A DNA stretch of 64,000 nt from Entrophospora sp. SA101. Taxonomy: Eukaryota; Glomeromycota; Glomeromycetes; Entrophosporales; Entrophosporaceae. Positions 24,015-36,103 of this stretch are shown piece after piece. A program made the position numbers and the translations under genes. The notes below the pieces were generated by a model. That model was not told where the DNA came from. It made no database searches and was given only the letters and a program-made list of their open reading frames with translations. The stretch lies in assembly GCA_958430865.1 (NCBI GenBank), contig CAUDNR010004075.1:1-64000 (forward strand), read 5' to 3'. Numbering within the stretch: position 1 is the stretch's first letter; each line of letters starts with the position of its first letter.

Positions 24015-25613
24015 CTACTTTCAAAACAATTCTCTTGAATAAAAAAAAGGAAATAACAATTAACTCCCAAATCAATACCAGAAACCGTTTGTCAGTAAGA
24101 TTTTCTATTCAATCTGATCCACATATGCACATAAAACAATTTATTTTTAAATGAAAAATTTTTATCTCATGCAATTATTTTATCCATTTTTATATTCTTT
24201 AAAAAACATTTTAATTAAAATAAACTGAGTCTTTTGGTATAAAAAATGTCGATCGCTGTCTTATTATTTTTTCTTAATATATATAATTGCAAAACTTCCT
24301 TAATACTGTAAATAAAATCACTTGTAATAGATTGATCATTTTTAATTAAATATGCATATTTGAATATACCATATACACCAGTCAATTGCCTAATTGCACA
24401 TATAAATGGACAAATGGGGGATGATGATGTCCTACTTTATTTTTTTTCTTTTTTTCATTTACATCATAAACAAGTGGAGGGACTAATTTTACCTATCAAG
24501 ACAAATAAATAAATAAAAATTGTAGATAAAAATAAACCAACTTGTATGTAAACGGCAATGGCAAGATAAATATATAAGATGATAATATCGCATTCATTCA
24601 CATACTCAATCAAAACATTATTTTTTTATCGTTTTTTTGTTTTTGTTTGACAATGAATTTTGTTTTACAATCACCTTGTTATTATTTCTCTCTATACTTG
24701 TGATCATTAAAGTCATGATGGTGTAATTAATAAATTACTGCGTAATTAAAGTTATGATTGTCAGGAAAAAAAAATTTTTTTGTTTTTGATAATATGGTTT
24801 GAACCTTTGAATTTAAAATTTTTTAAGAAACAATTGAAAACAATAATAAAACTAAGATATTTTCCCATTTTGATTTTTTTTGATAATTGATTTTAATATA
24901 TATCTTTCTTGAATACACTTTCATTGGTTAAAAGGCTTTGGTGAAACAAGATCAAGAAGATCATTAGTATGTTCAAGCCTAGATATGTCATTTTGTAATG
25001 TGGATATCTTCCATTCATTACAATAACAATAGAAATATTCCATCTCGCAGGTGGTTACTTTATTATTAAATATTTAAACCTTATAATAGATTTAGAATTA
25101 TTGCTCATTTAATAGGAAATAAATGACCCACACAGATAATGATACAAAGATAATGATACAAAAGATAATGATTTAATTATAATGGTATATTATGAGTGAA
25201 TATATAAAAAATCACAAGATTTCTTACTGGACAACTAATGCACAAAAATTTCAAATTATAAAGTAAAAACTTATTCTCACACTTGATTTTTTAAAATACT
25301 TCGTAAAAAACATATAAAATAAACCCATTATTTTGAAGTATGTGTAATAAAATACAATTTGAATGGACGTTCATTTAGCAATTTGTGAAGGAAATAAAAG
25401 AATTTTGTTTATCATTTATTATTTGTCAAACAAAATCCTCATGTATGATTTTTTATATTGTATTTAAAATGATGTTATAAAAATTATTGTAACAGCTCTT
25501 GAATTTATTTTAGAAAGATGTGTGTGACTTTAGAATGGGTGCGAAAATGCCCTGTGACAATTTTCAAAAACATGATTTATTTTTAAAAGCCAAAGATTTT
25601 TTTCTTTGTGAAA
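24015..25613. other. Interval without convincing genes
   Basis: AT-rich DNA with homopolymer tracts. I find no open frame with a recognisable domain, no terminal repeats and no tandem array. Confidence 0.45.
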
Positions 25614-25621
25614 CATTTACT

Positions 25622-25835
25622 CAGTGTTGTGCCATTTATGGTTCCAATAAAATTTTATTGGAACATTTAAACAAATTCCAATTGGAATTGGAATGTTCCA
25701 AATGTGGTTCCAATGGAGTTAACCAATGAAATTCAATTACAGTGACACCCACACAATTTTTATTGGTCAATATCAATTGAAGGTCTACATTGGAACATTC
25801 CAATAGTGTTACAATGTTCCAATTGCACAACACTG
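25622..25835. mobile_element. hAT-type MITE, 214 bp, made of nested palindromes
   Basis: Terminal repeat CAGTGTTGTGC at 25622 and its complement ending at 25835 are flanked by the perfect 8-bp duplication CATTTACT (25614-25621 and 25836-25843). The interior contains several perfect palindromes, including a 24-bp one at 25641-25664, all based on TTGGAAC/GTTCCAA. The two short open frames that cross it (25520-25729 and 25636-25833) are by-products of the palindromes. Confidence 0.88.
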
Positions 25836-25867
25836 CATTTACTATGCTACAGTTTAATAAGTATATA

Positions 25868-26880
25868 CAGTGTGTTGCGAAAAAAATTGCGCATAAATAA
25901 AAACATATATCTCAACAATCATGCATTGAAATTAGATAAAAATAGATTCATTTGAAAGCCCAGAATTTATTTTATTAGATGCAAAAAAATTAATAAGAAA
26001 TTCTATCTCCATTTTTTTGTAATATTAATTCACAATGATTTTTGTACAGTTTCTTGGGGGATTTTATCCCATTCTTCAACCATAAATTGTTTCAACTCAC
26101 TAGTATTTCCTGGCATTCTTCTTTCTACATTATTTTTTACAATCTGCCACATATTTTCAATGGGATTCAGATCGGGACTGTTGGATGGCCAGTCTAAAAC
26201 ATGAATATTATTTTGAGATAAAAAGTTTTTTGCAACACGCAAAGTGTGCTTAGGATCATTATCTTGCTGCAAATGCCAGTTTCTACCATACAGCTGTTGA
26301 GCAGCAGGAAGAAGCTGGTTTTGCAAAATATTCACGTAAAAAGGACCATCCATTATTTCTGTAAAGCAAAACAAGGGGGTTTTGCCATTCAATGAAATTC
26401 CACCCCAAGCCATTACCTTTTGTCATGATTTTGGTAATCTTCTGACTGGTCTTTCTCCATTTTTATACCATCTTGAAATTTTATTGTGAAATAAATCGAA
26501 GGCAGTCTCATCTGTAAAAATGGTATAATCCCAGTCATCATTCAAATGAGTTTGTGCCCATGTTTTTCGAGCATCAATATGACTAATGGTAAGCATTGGG
26601 GTGGAAAGTGGTATGGCACTATTATACCCTTTTTTTGCCATGTGTCGCCAGATATTAGTGTGTGAAATAGATATATTATGTGTATCTTGAATTCGAACTG
26701 CAAGTTGGCGTGTTGTAATTGCAGAGTTATGGTGAACTAATTGCCCGATTGACCGTGAAACTGTTTGTATAACCTTAGAACAGTGACCATTACCGCCAAT
26801 ATGTTTAATAATACCTTTTTCTTTGAGTTTTTTGATATTATAATTTTTTTTTCACATATATAATTATATAATTAATAAAA
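25868..26880 (-). pseudogene. Tc1/mariner transposon relic with interrupted transposase
   Basis: The left end CAGTGTGTTGCGAAAAAAAT follows a TA at 25866-25867, as in Tc1/mariner ends. The minus-strand transposase runs from about 26870 to a TGA at 26030. It has an HTH part (ITTRQLAVRIQ ... SHTNIWRHM), then the catalytic motifs FTDETAF (D1), LQQDNDPKHT (D2) and SPDLNPIENMW (third acidic position E, so DD34E-like). A TGA at 26423-26425 splits the protein before VMAWGGIS. The first part of the DNA-binding domain and the right terminal repeat are missing; the sequence beyond 26880 is unrelated AT-rich DNA. Dead, right-truncated copy. Confidence 0.85.
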
Positions 26881-27599
26881 TAATAATAACGTTTTAATAT
26901 ATTATAATCTATTCATTATTTGCGCTACCAATAATGATAAAACATATTACAGTCAACCCCCATATGCACCCCATAAATGCACGCCCTCTCTAAATGCACG
27001 CTCACACTCATTCCCGAGCTTGGGATTTAAGAGATAAGTGCACCCCTCCATACATGCATTGCACGGTTCTTTTTTCATTCCCAACTATATAAAACCACCC
27101 TCCCTAAATGCACTCCTGTGACTTCACGTGATATTTGCAATGAAAATTGTGCAACATGTTATAATGAATTTTTTTCAAAAAGTTCAAGTTTGTATTTTTA
27201 TACAATACATTAATTTTTTCCTTTTTCTACAATACATTCATTGTTTGATCTTTTTACAAGAGTACATTTATCATCGATCCTTTTCTTTTTTACAATATAT
27301 TTATTGATATTTTTTTGCAAGAATAAAATTTGTTGTATTTTTATTTGATCTTTTTTACAAGAATACATTTGTTGTATTCTTATTTGATCTTTTTTAATTT
27401 CCTTTACAAGATGTCTGAAACTGCTCGTTCGCCATATTTTATTTTATATCTTCTATCCAACAAATATTAAATTGTTTCTTTATAATACTCTTTAAAGGTT
27501 TCAATATACATGATATGGTAATTAGCTAATTACCGTAAATACGTAATTCGTAATTAACGTAATTAATTACCACTTTCACTCTTTAAAAACGTAATTACG

Positions 27600-27950
27600 T
27601 AATTAATTACGGGTGACGAAACTAATTACGGGTTACGAAATTAATTATGGGTGACGAAATTAATTACGGGCGACAAATTAATTACTATTGTGAAAATTTT
27701 CTATGCAAACCGTTGTTGACACTATACATGGGGATGGTAATTGCATAATTACCGTAATTACGTAATTATCATAGTTAGTTACCATTTTCCTCTTTAAAAA
27801 CATAATTATGAAATTAATTGCCGTATTGCAGGCGACGAAATTAATTACGGGTGACGAAACTAATTACGGGTGACGAAACTAATTACAGGTGACGAAACTA
27901 ATTACAGGTGACGAAATTAATTACGGGTGACGAAATTAATTATGAATAAC
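27600..27950. repeat. GACGAAATTAATTACGGGT tandem units
   Basis: Two clusters of about 19-bp units (27600-27670 and 27830-27950) separated by a partly similar spacer. Complementary units (TTTCGTCACCCGTAATTAA) occur at about 28430-28460, so the array is part of a larger inverted structure bounded by GGTAATT...AATTACC near 27516 and 28490. Confidence 0.7.
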
Positions 27951-28151
27951 AACGAATTAATTATTGGAAATATCATAATACAAGTCACTCCCGTTATAAC
28001 AACACTCTCCGTACAAACAAAAAATGTCAGTATGACGAGAATGTCATTATAACGGGAGTTCATATAGAAGTCATATGAGAATCATTATCACGTGATTTTG
28101 TAATTTTATTTTTATTATATTTTATTTTTATTTCATTCATGTTTTATCAGG

Positions 28152-28262
28152 AAATTTAAAACTTGCGCCGGGTCAAAATTGACCAGCATTATACAGAAGT
28201 GTTATCAGAATTTTCCATGGTGCCGGTCAATCTTGATCCCGGCGTAAAGTTTTATTTCCTTA
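28152..28262. mobile_element. Small nested MITE with CGCCGGG inverted ends
   Basis: AAAACTTGCGCCGGGTCAA at the left is matched on the minus strand by AAAACTTTACGCCGGGATCA at the right, enclosing about 60 bp. It is locally GC-richer than its surroundings. Target duplication is ambiguous (TTTA possible). Confidence 0.55.
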
Positions 28263-28782
28263 TTATTATGTTTTTTCAGAAATGAGAATGATTTTGATTG
28301 GTTCTCCCATTATACTGACATGTCGTTATAACAGAATAAATTCTATAATTCTAAAAAAAGTTGACAAATTATGTCATTATACTAGTATAACGAGATAAAT
28401 AATAGGTGTCATTTAATTTCGTCATTCGTAATTGATTTCGTCACCCGTAATTAATTTCGTAATTACGTATTACGTTTTTGGCAAAATAATTACCATCCCA
28501 TGTATAGGTTTCAAATGGTAATGATAATTAATTAATTAAAATAATTGTCTATTATTAACTAACAGTTGTTACTTACAATGAAACAAACTATAATAGATAG
28601 ATTCATGTCTTGAAAAAAAATTTTCTTTCTTCTAATGATAAATAATAAATAATAAATAATGAATTTAAAATTTTTTGATTTGTATCACGTGAGTCACGTG
28701 TAGCCAATAAAATGCTTTAATTCCCTAAATGCACACCTCCCTAAATGCACGCTCTCACTCGTTCTCAAGGGAATTGACTGTA

Positions 28783-29362
28783 TATATTAAATATTACTAT
28801 GTATAATTTTCATGATGTCATTAACAACTGAAGGCATAATTTTTGGTTAACCATTATTTTCATTTCTTTAATAGATATGTATGTATGTACAAGAGTATTA
28901 ATGTTTGTTTAAACAAATCTATGGTTAAATGAATTATTATTACACAACCATCAAAAATATTCTAGTTGGTATTAATGAGTAAGAGGTAATAATTATTATG
29001 TACTGTTAATAATAATTCTTATTGTATACAATATTGTACGTAAATCAGAAATGATTTATGAAGTTGCACAAAAAGAAAATCGTAAACTATGAAATTGGAC
29101 TGGTTTGAATACTTATTTAAACATCAATAAAATAATTGACTCACAAAAATATCTCAAACAATGGAGAAATAAATATTCTAACATTCTAATGTAACAACCT
29201 TTAATTCTCAGATTATCTTGAAAATAAATTCTATGGAATCAAAAATTAGCCATTGTATAGCTCAAGTCATCTAAAACTGACCAATTTTATTCAGCATTTT
29301 TTGAAGCCCATCACATGGACACACAGAGCGCTTTTGGACTCAAGCTCTTCATAGCTTTATAT
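28783..29362. other. Interval without convincing genes
   Basis: AT-rich DNA between the TA-flanked MITE and repeat copy B. No recognisable frame or repeat is seen. Confidence 0.4.
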
Positions 29363-29402
29363 GGGCATACTGCAACAAAACCAGACAAAGTGAACATTGG
29401 TA

Positions 29403-32232
29403 CAGGTGTGTCACAATAATACATCCATTTTTATATAGAGGGGCCAAATTATCATGAAGTTTGCATGTGATAAAAATTTATTTTTTATTTTTTTTAAAAA
29501 GTTATATTAATGAATTAAATATCTATTTCTGTCAAGATTGAGTCTGGTATTTTTCTATGAGACTTGTATTTTTTTACAGCATACTCAGCTTGTTTCATAT
29601 TCAAGCCTTTTCTATAACAATCCATATAACGAGCTGACTTCCTTTCAAATTTACGAATTGAATTTAAAGAAACAGAGTCTAATGCCAAAGGAACAGTTTT
29701 CTCCAGACCTTTCCAGGTATAGTTGCAGTTTTCTCTTGCATACCTCTTTGCTGCACTCCAATACATCTCAATGTAATTTAATTCACAATGGTATTTTGGA
29801 TAGAACATCACCTTATGGCCATGTGCTTCAATGATTTCCTGTATTAAAGGTATTTGAGCTACAAAATCTGGTTGTGCTCCTAATTTATGTCTTGCACAAC
29901 AATCTGGATAGTTTGTAATTTCTTCAATATTATTATTATTGCAAGTTAATATTAACCCTTCTTTTGGCCATAATCCACGTTCTTCCAAAATTAATTTTAT
30001 TCCTTTGGTTTTTCCACATAATTTAGGATCATGAAAGTCATCAGGAAAATTCATTGTTTGAATTTTTCCATTAAAGATTGTGTCTCGCAGTTTAGGTTTT
30101 TTCCCACCAGGATTTAAATTCATATTATTTACATTTAAAGCATTGTCTGCAATTTTGGCATGGCTTGAAGAATTGTCAAAGGCAAAAACTGCAACTGCAC
30201 CTGGGTGAGTGGCTTCAAATATTGGAATTGCATGTTTAATTATCTATAATAAAAATATCTTTAACTTTTTTTTCAATTTAGTAAGATTTCAGTTAAATTG
30301 AAACATTACTTGATCAATTAATTTTTCAACATTCCACCATCCATCAAAATTTTTTCCTGGATTCATCATTACCCTTGCCTCATGAGGAACTGACTCTCCA
30401 AACTCATAAACCTGTTGTTGATTCAGTTTTAATCTTCCAACTGTGCTAGTAACAAATTCACTTACATGGATTGATCTGCCTTGTCCTTTTTTCCTCAAAG
30501 GTTGTTCTCCTTCAGGCATCCACCCAGATTTCAATCCATCATTTGATTGAAAGGTAGTTTCATCATGTGTTACCAATATATGAAGTTTTTCTCCTTCATT
30601 TAATTCTGGATTGATTTGGATTTCAAGATTATCACCTGTAAATGTTGGCATTAATTTCTGATATCTATATTAAAAATCAAAGCATTGATTAATTATGTTT
30701 TTAGATGATAATCGTTATAATAAATTCATAACTCACAACTCTATTTCCTCTAAAAATTTACTTCTATATTCAACCACATCACTTCTTTCATGTCCATCAA
30801 AATAAAGACCTTTTTTATATTTGTCATATACATAGCCCATTTTCTTCAACTACCTGTTTGCTGTTGATAAACTTAAAAAAAAATTTTGTTAATTAAGAAT
30901 AGTTTACAAAAAAAATATTCTTCTTCTCACCTGATTGCTGTCTCATTTTCAACTCCTATACTAGGAAATACATCTTTAGCAATAAATTCTTTAAAATTAT
31001 TTACAGTCACATTAAATTTTTCCTTTCTTAAAAAAGATGATATTTTAATCTGAACATCTTCATAATCAATAATACTTCCTCTTAAATGTTTGCCTCTTTT
31101 TTTATATGAAATATCACCATATTCTATAAATGACTTTCCCCAACTTCTTATACATTTTGAAAACCATGGGCCTTTATTTAAGATTTTTGAAACTAAATTT
31201 GCTGCTTCAAATTTTTTATGATTTCTTTTTAATAATTGAAAATAATATTGCAAAGCTTTTAATCTTAGATTATAACTTTTTGCAATATCAAATGATTCAT
31301 CAGGTTTGATTTCAATATCTTTTAACAAATAATCATAATTTATTTTTTGAAAATTATCAACTATTTCTAATTCATTATTAACTGTTTCAGAACTTTGTGA
31401 ATCATTATCCTGAGTCATTTCTTTACTAGAATTTTTTTCTAAAATAAAAAATTGATCAAGAGTTTGACCATTTTTATTGATATTTTCTTTTGTTGATGCC
31501 TTTCTTCTTTTTTGTGTTCTTGTTGAATTTCCATGATAGGTTAAAGGTCTTTTGGCTTTATAATTTTTCATATTATTAATCAGTAATTGGAATAAAGATT
31601 CACTGTTATTTTCAAATTCTTCATCAAAATATGAAATCATTTCTTCAAAATCATCAGAATTAGCAGAATCACTATTTTCTCCAAAAAAAGAAATATTTAA
31701 TTTAATTATCAAGTTATACTTAGCAAATTAAACAATAATTTCTCACTAAATTTCATTATCCTCTGGTATTTTTTGTTTTTCTTGTCTTGACTGCACAGAA
31801 ATTTTAGCAATATTTTTTAAGTGTTGAGTTCTTTTTTTAATTCCAACCATTTTAAGTATTTTAGGATTTTTATTAGAAGAAAAATTAGCAAAAAAGAATA
31901 TTTTGAAATATTGTGATTCAATTTACGCGAATTAATTAAATTGATACGCGACATTTTATTTTATAAGTCGGGCCAACATTAGACGAAATTGACCAAAATT
32001 ATAAGGTGCCAATTTCAGAATTTTTATAAATTTTATAATAGAATTTTCAAACTTTAACCTGACATGACTCTTGTTACACTGAACTTATTTAAAAAGGCTC
32101 AACGTAGCTCAATAGCTCTTAACTAAAATAATTGATTAACGTTGTTTTTTTTTCAAAAAGTGCATGGGAATTTGATCCATGTCAATTTTAAGAAGACCAA
32201 TTATTTTGGATGTATTATTGTGACACACACTG
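29403..32232 (-). mobile_element. IS630/Tc1-like DDE transposon, 2830 bp, inserted in repeat copy B
   Basis: The ends are inverted: CAGGTGTGTCACAATAATA at 29403 and, on the minus strand from 32232, CAGTGTGTGTCACAATAAT, both continuing to ACATCCA. TA flanks both sides (29401-29402 and 32233-32234). Repeat copy A shows the uninterrupted site with a single TA, so boundaries and duplication are supported independently. It carries one decayed multi-exon transposase gene. Confidence 0.92.
29515..31850 (-). pseudogene. DDE transposase gene of the copy B element, multi-exon, with nonsense codon
   Basis: A likely first exon starts at ATG 31850 (MVGIKKRTQHLKNIAK). Following exons end at 30931 and then cover 30871-30737, 30664-30310 and 30243-29515, with introns of 59, 72 and 66 nt and good GT/AG sites. 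The N-terminal region has a helical DNA-binding character (RSWGKSFIEYGDISY), then YKKGLYFDGHERSDVV. Catalytic-type motifs: VTHDET, FAFDNSSSHA and CELNYIEMYWSAAKRY, plus a CCARHK zinc-like piece. A TAG at about 30851-30853 replaces the Trp expected in the RWL-type motif of exon 2, and the exon 1/2 junction cannot be joined in frame. It is therefore probably inactive, although its catalytic part is intact. Confidence 0.8.
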
Positions 32233-33176
32233 TATTACCAAGAATTTCGGGGATCAAAATTTAGTCATTTGAAATGTGATTATAATTATCAGTTTTATAA
32301 TATCCCATTTGTTAACCTCTTAATATTAGGTGATATATAGAATTACCTCTATATAAAATAGTTGATATGATTAAATTAGGTCTACTATGGAACCCAAGAA
32401 TTACAGCACTATTAGAAGTATTTTAAGGAAGGAGCAAGGAGAAAAAATTGCACTTTATGTTTTTAAAATGAATAATACCAAAGTTTTTTGGGAATATCTA
32501 GATAAAGAAAAAATCACTTATGAAATTTATCAAGAAGTCAGATAACTAATTTGCTTCTTATTCTGGCTTATTGAGCTGTTGTACTTTTGTTCAAATCAAG
32601 TCTGTATTTAAGAGGATGACTAACCAATATTTCTATTTCAAATTCAACAATTTTTGAAAAAAAAATTTTTTTGTAACTAATACTAATGGATGCAAAGATA
32701 ACTTTATTAAAGAAATTAGCCATTTGCATAGTTCCACCAGTGGTTGGATGCAATTACTTTATGAACATTTTCATTTTTATGTCATTAAGCAGCGAGTGCA
32801 TAAACTTGATGCCTTAGTAAAAATATTGTGCTTTGGACTAGAAACTAAAGAGGTTGAATTATTTAACATTTCTTTCAGTTGTCAATAAGATGTCACTGAG
32901 ATACCCAACTCAGTGTACAAATCTCTACTTCCACACAACCAAACCTTGTCCCAGATACTATTAATACATATTTCCACACTGGAAAAGTCCTGTGAACATA
33001 CAACATAAATGACACCTGATTTCAGGTTGTGGGGTCTACCTATACCACTTCTAATATCCACAATTGCATGATGCTTAGCACATTTCAGAATTGAACCATA
33101 TAGCCCATCATCCTTCATCTTCCTTTGATGATTTTCCAGATCTTCACCATCTCAAACTAGCTCTATCATCCAATCA
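32233..33176. repeat. Dispersed repeat copy B, right part
   Basis: Continues copy B (left part 29363-29402) after the transposon. It matches copy A from about 4968 to 6127 apart from the copy A MITE and small indels. The repeat includes noncoding DNA plus the 3' end of the Crinkler-like gene, so the two were duplicated as a unit. Confidence 0.85.
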
Positions 33177-34670
33177 TGTTTACCATCAACATAAAAGTCC
33201 ACCCAGCCCTCTGAAGCAAAAACAGCACCAACATCTGGAGAGATATGTACATTTTTTGGAAGCAGTTGTCTTGCTGCATGGTAAAACTCCATTTGCCATG
33301 CCCTCTCCAGCAGTTGACCATCATTACCCACACAAAGGGTTTTCTTGAAAGTCTCTGGGCTCATTAATTCAAACACCTTCTTGATAAAATCTTCAAAAGG
33401 ATATGGTAAAGTGTGTACATGGGTTCTAGATCCAAGATGTTCCTGAAGATAAGCTACATGGACTAGTGGTGATGTGAAGTCAAGTTTCCTGTTTCTCAAA
33501 TAATATTCTTGATGGAAGTCTGAAAGAACATTTGTTTTGATCAGATGGTCTGCAACTGCACTGTGAATGTCAATACCACCAGGTTGGATCAAGACTTTGT
33601 CAATAAGTTGTCATTCTTCTTCAGATGTCACTATGACTTCTTGACATGCATGTGTTCACTACAATAATAATGGAGTTAAGATCTCTATAATCACAAACTA
33701 TTAATTTTCAATCATTGCTCACCTTAACACCTTGATAGCAATCATCTGTTTGAAAAAATTTGAATATTTTCTCAAATGTCAATGGTTCCACACCCTGCTT
33801 TAGCTGCTGTTGAAATTGTAAAACAATATCATCCAGGACAAAAGAAACAAGCCCAGGATGGCACTTGGTTTCTTCTTTCACATAGTTGGCAAGTCAAGGG
33901 ACATCTCCTTCAGGAAGCAGTTTCAGATTGGAGTGACAAAAAAATCAAAGAAATTTGCATACTCTTGTTCAGAATACTGAACATCTTCAAAATTCCAAGT
34001 ATTAATTTCATCTAAGTCAAAAGGAGATATAGTTTTAAGATGGCCTGGTCCACTATATGCTCCCCAATATCCATAGGATGCAAAAGCAACAATGTGGAGA
34101 CCACCACCCTGTAGAACTCTCTTGACAGTGTCCCAAAACTTGTCACCACCAAATAGACAGGCTGATGCACCTTCTGGTTTGTATAACACCTGAATTTCAT
34201 CTATGATCAGTATTGTTTGTACTTTGTCACACTCACAGACAAAGGTATCTCATGACAAGCCTCCCATATAATCCTTGAATTGCTGTGCAAAATCCCAGCC
34301 TGATCCCTCCCTCCTCAATCATACAAGTGACATCCAAAATATACATAGTTCATTATGTGTATTGAGTAAATAGTTCTCATAGAGTTGTGCAAGTGATGTC
34401 TTTCCAGACATTGGGGGTGAGCACACAAGCAAAAATCTTGCATTCTGAAGGTGACTGTGTAACTTTGTTACAGTTGCCAGCCTCTTGCAAGTCAAGTTAC
34501 TATTCCCATCAACACCTTCAAAGTTTGTAAATGCTTCCTCCCAATAAGTTGTGCCACCAATTCCTCCTATGAGAGATAGTTTAGATGGAATGATTTACCT
34601 AATCTTGGGTATAACCAAACTGTTCCCTTAATCTCTGTATGCAGCCTGGATCAGAGGGAGACACTGAGCC
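32882..34670 (-). pseudogene. Crinkler-like P-loop NTPase plus PD-(D/E)XK-type nuclease, decayed (copy B)
   Basis: Reading the minus strand: an exon with QRLREQFGYTQD, then GGTTYWEEAFTNFEG, the Walker A-like segment SPPMSGKTSLAQLYE and the Walker B-like TILIIDEIQVLY, followed by YGYWGAYSGPGHLK. After an intron (about 33720-33660) comes GGIDIHSAVADHLIK and the C-terminal VDFYVDGKHDWMIELV-DGEDLENHQ, a D...E pattern resembling the nuclease domain that pairs with P-loop domains in Crinkler/CR-type proteins. Intact relatives are candidate secreted or intracellular effectors. This copy is dead: about six in-frame TGA codons (near 34333, 34252, 33928, 33888, 33617 and 33136) and a frameshift near 33925. 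Every nonsense codon I could place is TGA. The family call rests on architecture and motifs only. Confidence 0.65.
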
Positions 34671-34689
34671 TAATGCAGGAATAATATAA

Positions 34690-35186
34690 CAAGAGTAAGT
34701 AAATAACTAAGTTTAGAGAATGGAAAATTTGAAACTTGCCTTATTAAGTAAAATAGATAGGAGGCAATAGTTGTTTTTTTTTAAAAAAAAAAAACCAATA
34801 AGTTATTGATAAAGCAAAAAATAAATTAAAAAGCAAATGTTGTCAAAATCACAAAAAGGATTAAAAATGGAACAATGACAGAAGAAATCTTATAGTGATC
34901 AAAAAACAGAGAATTAATGTTACATTACTTCCAACTACTCCAACTACTTCATCATGCAAACAATACAATAAATTAAAAGAAATAAATGATATATGTTAAC
35001 TTCTTATCAAAATGACTTTCCTTATATTGAGTATCAAACATTCTCTCATATGATGTTTCACTTACCAGATTCTTTTATATATATATATATATAAATAAAA
35101 AGAGAAAATAAATGAATGCATACATGATTAATAATAATGTATAAGATATGTGAAACTAAAGAAAAAAAATCAATACTTTTTAAAAG
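34690..35186. other. AT-rich interval
   Basis: No gene seen. It contains A/T homopolymers (near 34770) and a short (TA)n tract near 35085. Confidence 0.4.
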
Positions 35187-35390
35187 TCACATTTCTTCTA
35201 TTTTCATGATCACCAATGCAGGAATGCCTTTTTCTTCTAAAGATTTTATGTCAAACACCTTACAATCCTTTAATCTGCGAATCCAATGTTGATTAAATAT
35301 TTTAAGTACTTTATCTGCTTCTTCTTGAGTAGCATTGCCGTTACTTATAAAAGAATCCAAGAAAGTTTCGATTTTTGTATTTTCATCCAT
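35187..35390 (-). CDS. Small SAM-like helical protein, 67 aa
   Basis: Single-exon frame from ATG 35390 (CCATGG context) to a stop at 35187. The upstream extension begins only with TTG. The sequence is helix-rich: DSFISNGNATQEEADKVL, then QHWIRRLKDCKVFDIKSL and GIPALVIMKIEE. The pattern Trp ... Leu ... GIP/GI ... MKI resembles the end of a sterile alpha motif, a protein-interaction fold. It has no signal peptide or membrane segment. It lies beside the decayed Crinkler-like gene, but a link is not shown. It may be a complete short protein or the surviving exon of a larger one. Confidence 0.5.
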   Translation of the reverse strand: MDENTKIETFLDSFISNGNATQEEADKVLKIFNQHWIRRLKDCKVFDIKSLEEKGIPALVIMKIEEM

Positions 35391-35954
35391 GGTTATTATT
35401 ATAAACAAGAAAAATAACAGTCACAGGACATGTCACGCAGATCAATAGGGAGCTTTAAAACATAGTAATAGTAATAGTAAAATTTTACAATCAAGTGACT
35501 TCTAATCCCCATTTAATACCCTTGCTGTGTAGCAACCACTGCCAAATTTGAGATATAACTTCTTTATCATATTTATCTGCTTTAAGAAAATTTTTAAAGC
35601 AGGTTGTTAATAAAACTGAAAATAATCTGACCCTCAAAGTCAAATTTTGTTTGACGCGTCCAATCGCAAGTATAAGTAGAATAAATGTCCAAATATTACA
35701 TTATCATGAATATTTATAGATTTTTGATCATTTAGGTATGTCTTTTACAGTAAAATCATTTATTTTAAAAGTAATATAATAAATAAATAGACACTAAAGT
35801 TTTTCTTTACCTACGGTATATACATAAATAATAATTATAATAGTAAATAATGATTAAATTAAAAGATGTTTTATCTCTGACTTTATTCATTTAATTATTT
35901 GTCATAGTGATGTTATTAAATATAAGTTAAAATAAAAGAAATTTATATAATAAA

Positions 35955-36090
35955 TAAATAACTATCGAATAATTAATAAAACGTTCGTTAGAATATTTTG
36001 TTCATAGATCTTATATAAACTATTGAATAATTAATAAACGCTTGTTAGTATATTTGTTCATAGATCTTGTCCTTAATGCTTACTTCGATT
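35955..36090. repeat. Isolated units of the 87-bp repeat
   Basis: About one and a half units closely similar to the array at 51.8-52.6 kb, in the same orientation, ending in CTTACTTCGATTA directly before the AAGGCTCTGAA MITE. Confidence 0.8.
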
Positions 36091-36103
36091 AAAGATTGTT
36101 ACA

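Larger units (their letters stand above)
26950..28780. mobile_element. Non-autonomous TA-flanked element containing nested insertions
   Basis: CAGTCAACCCCC starts after a TA at 26948-26949; the right end complements CAGTCAATTCCC and is followed by TA at 28781-28782. Both ends carry CTAAATGCACGC motifs in opposite orientation. Inside are tandem GACGAAATTAATTACGGGT units (about 27600-27660 and 27830-27950), a CCGTTATAAC-type segment (about 27990-28390) and a small CGCCGGG-ended MITE (28152-28262). No coding region was found. The TA duplication and CAGTCAA ends suggest a Tc1/mariner (pogo-like) MITE. Confidence 0.65.

Noticed and set aside
25520..25833. Two short open frames on opposite strands
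   Set aside because: Both run through the palindromic MITE, which produces frames on both strands.
33776..34015. Plus-strand open frame over the Crinkler-like pseudogene
   Set aside because: The motifs (Walker-type segments and the nuclease end) lie on the minus strand; this frame is a shadow.
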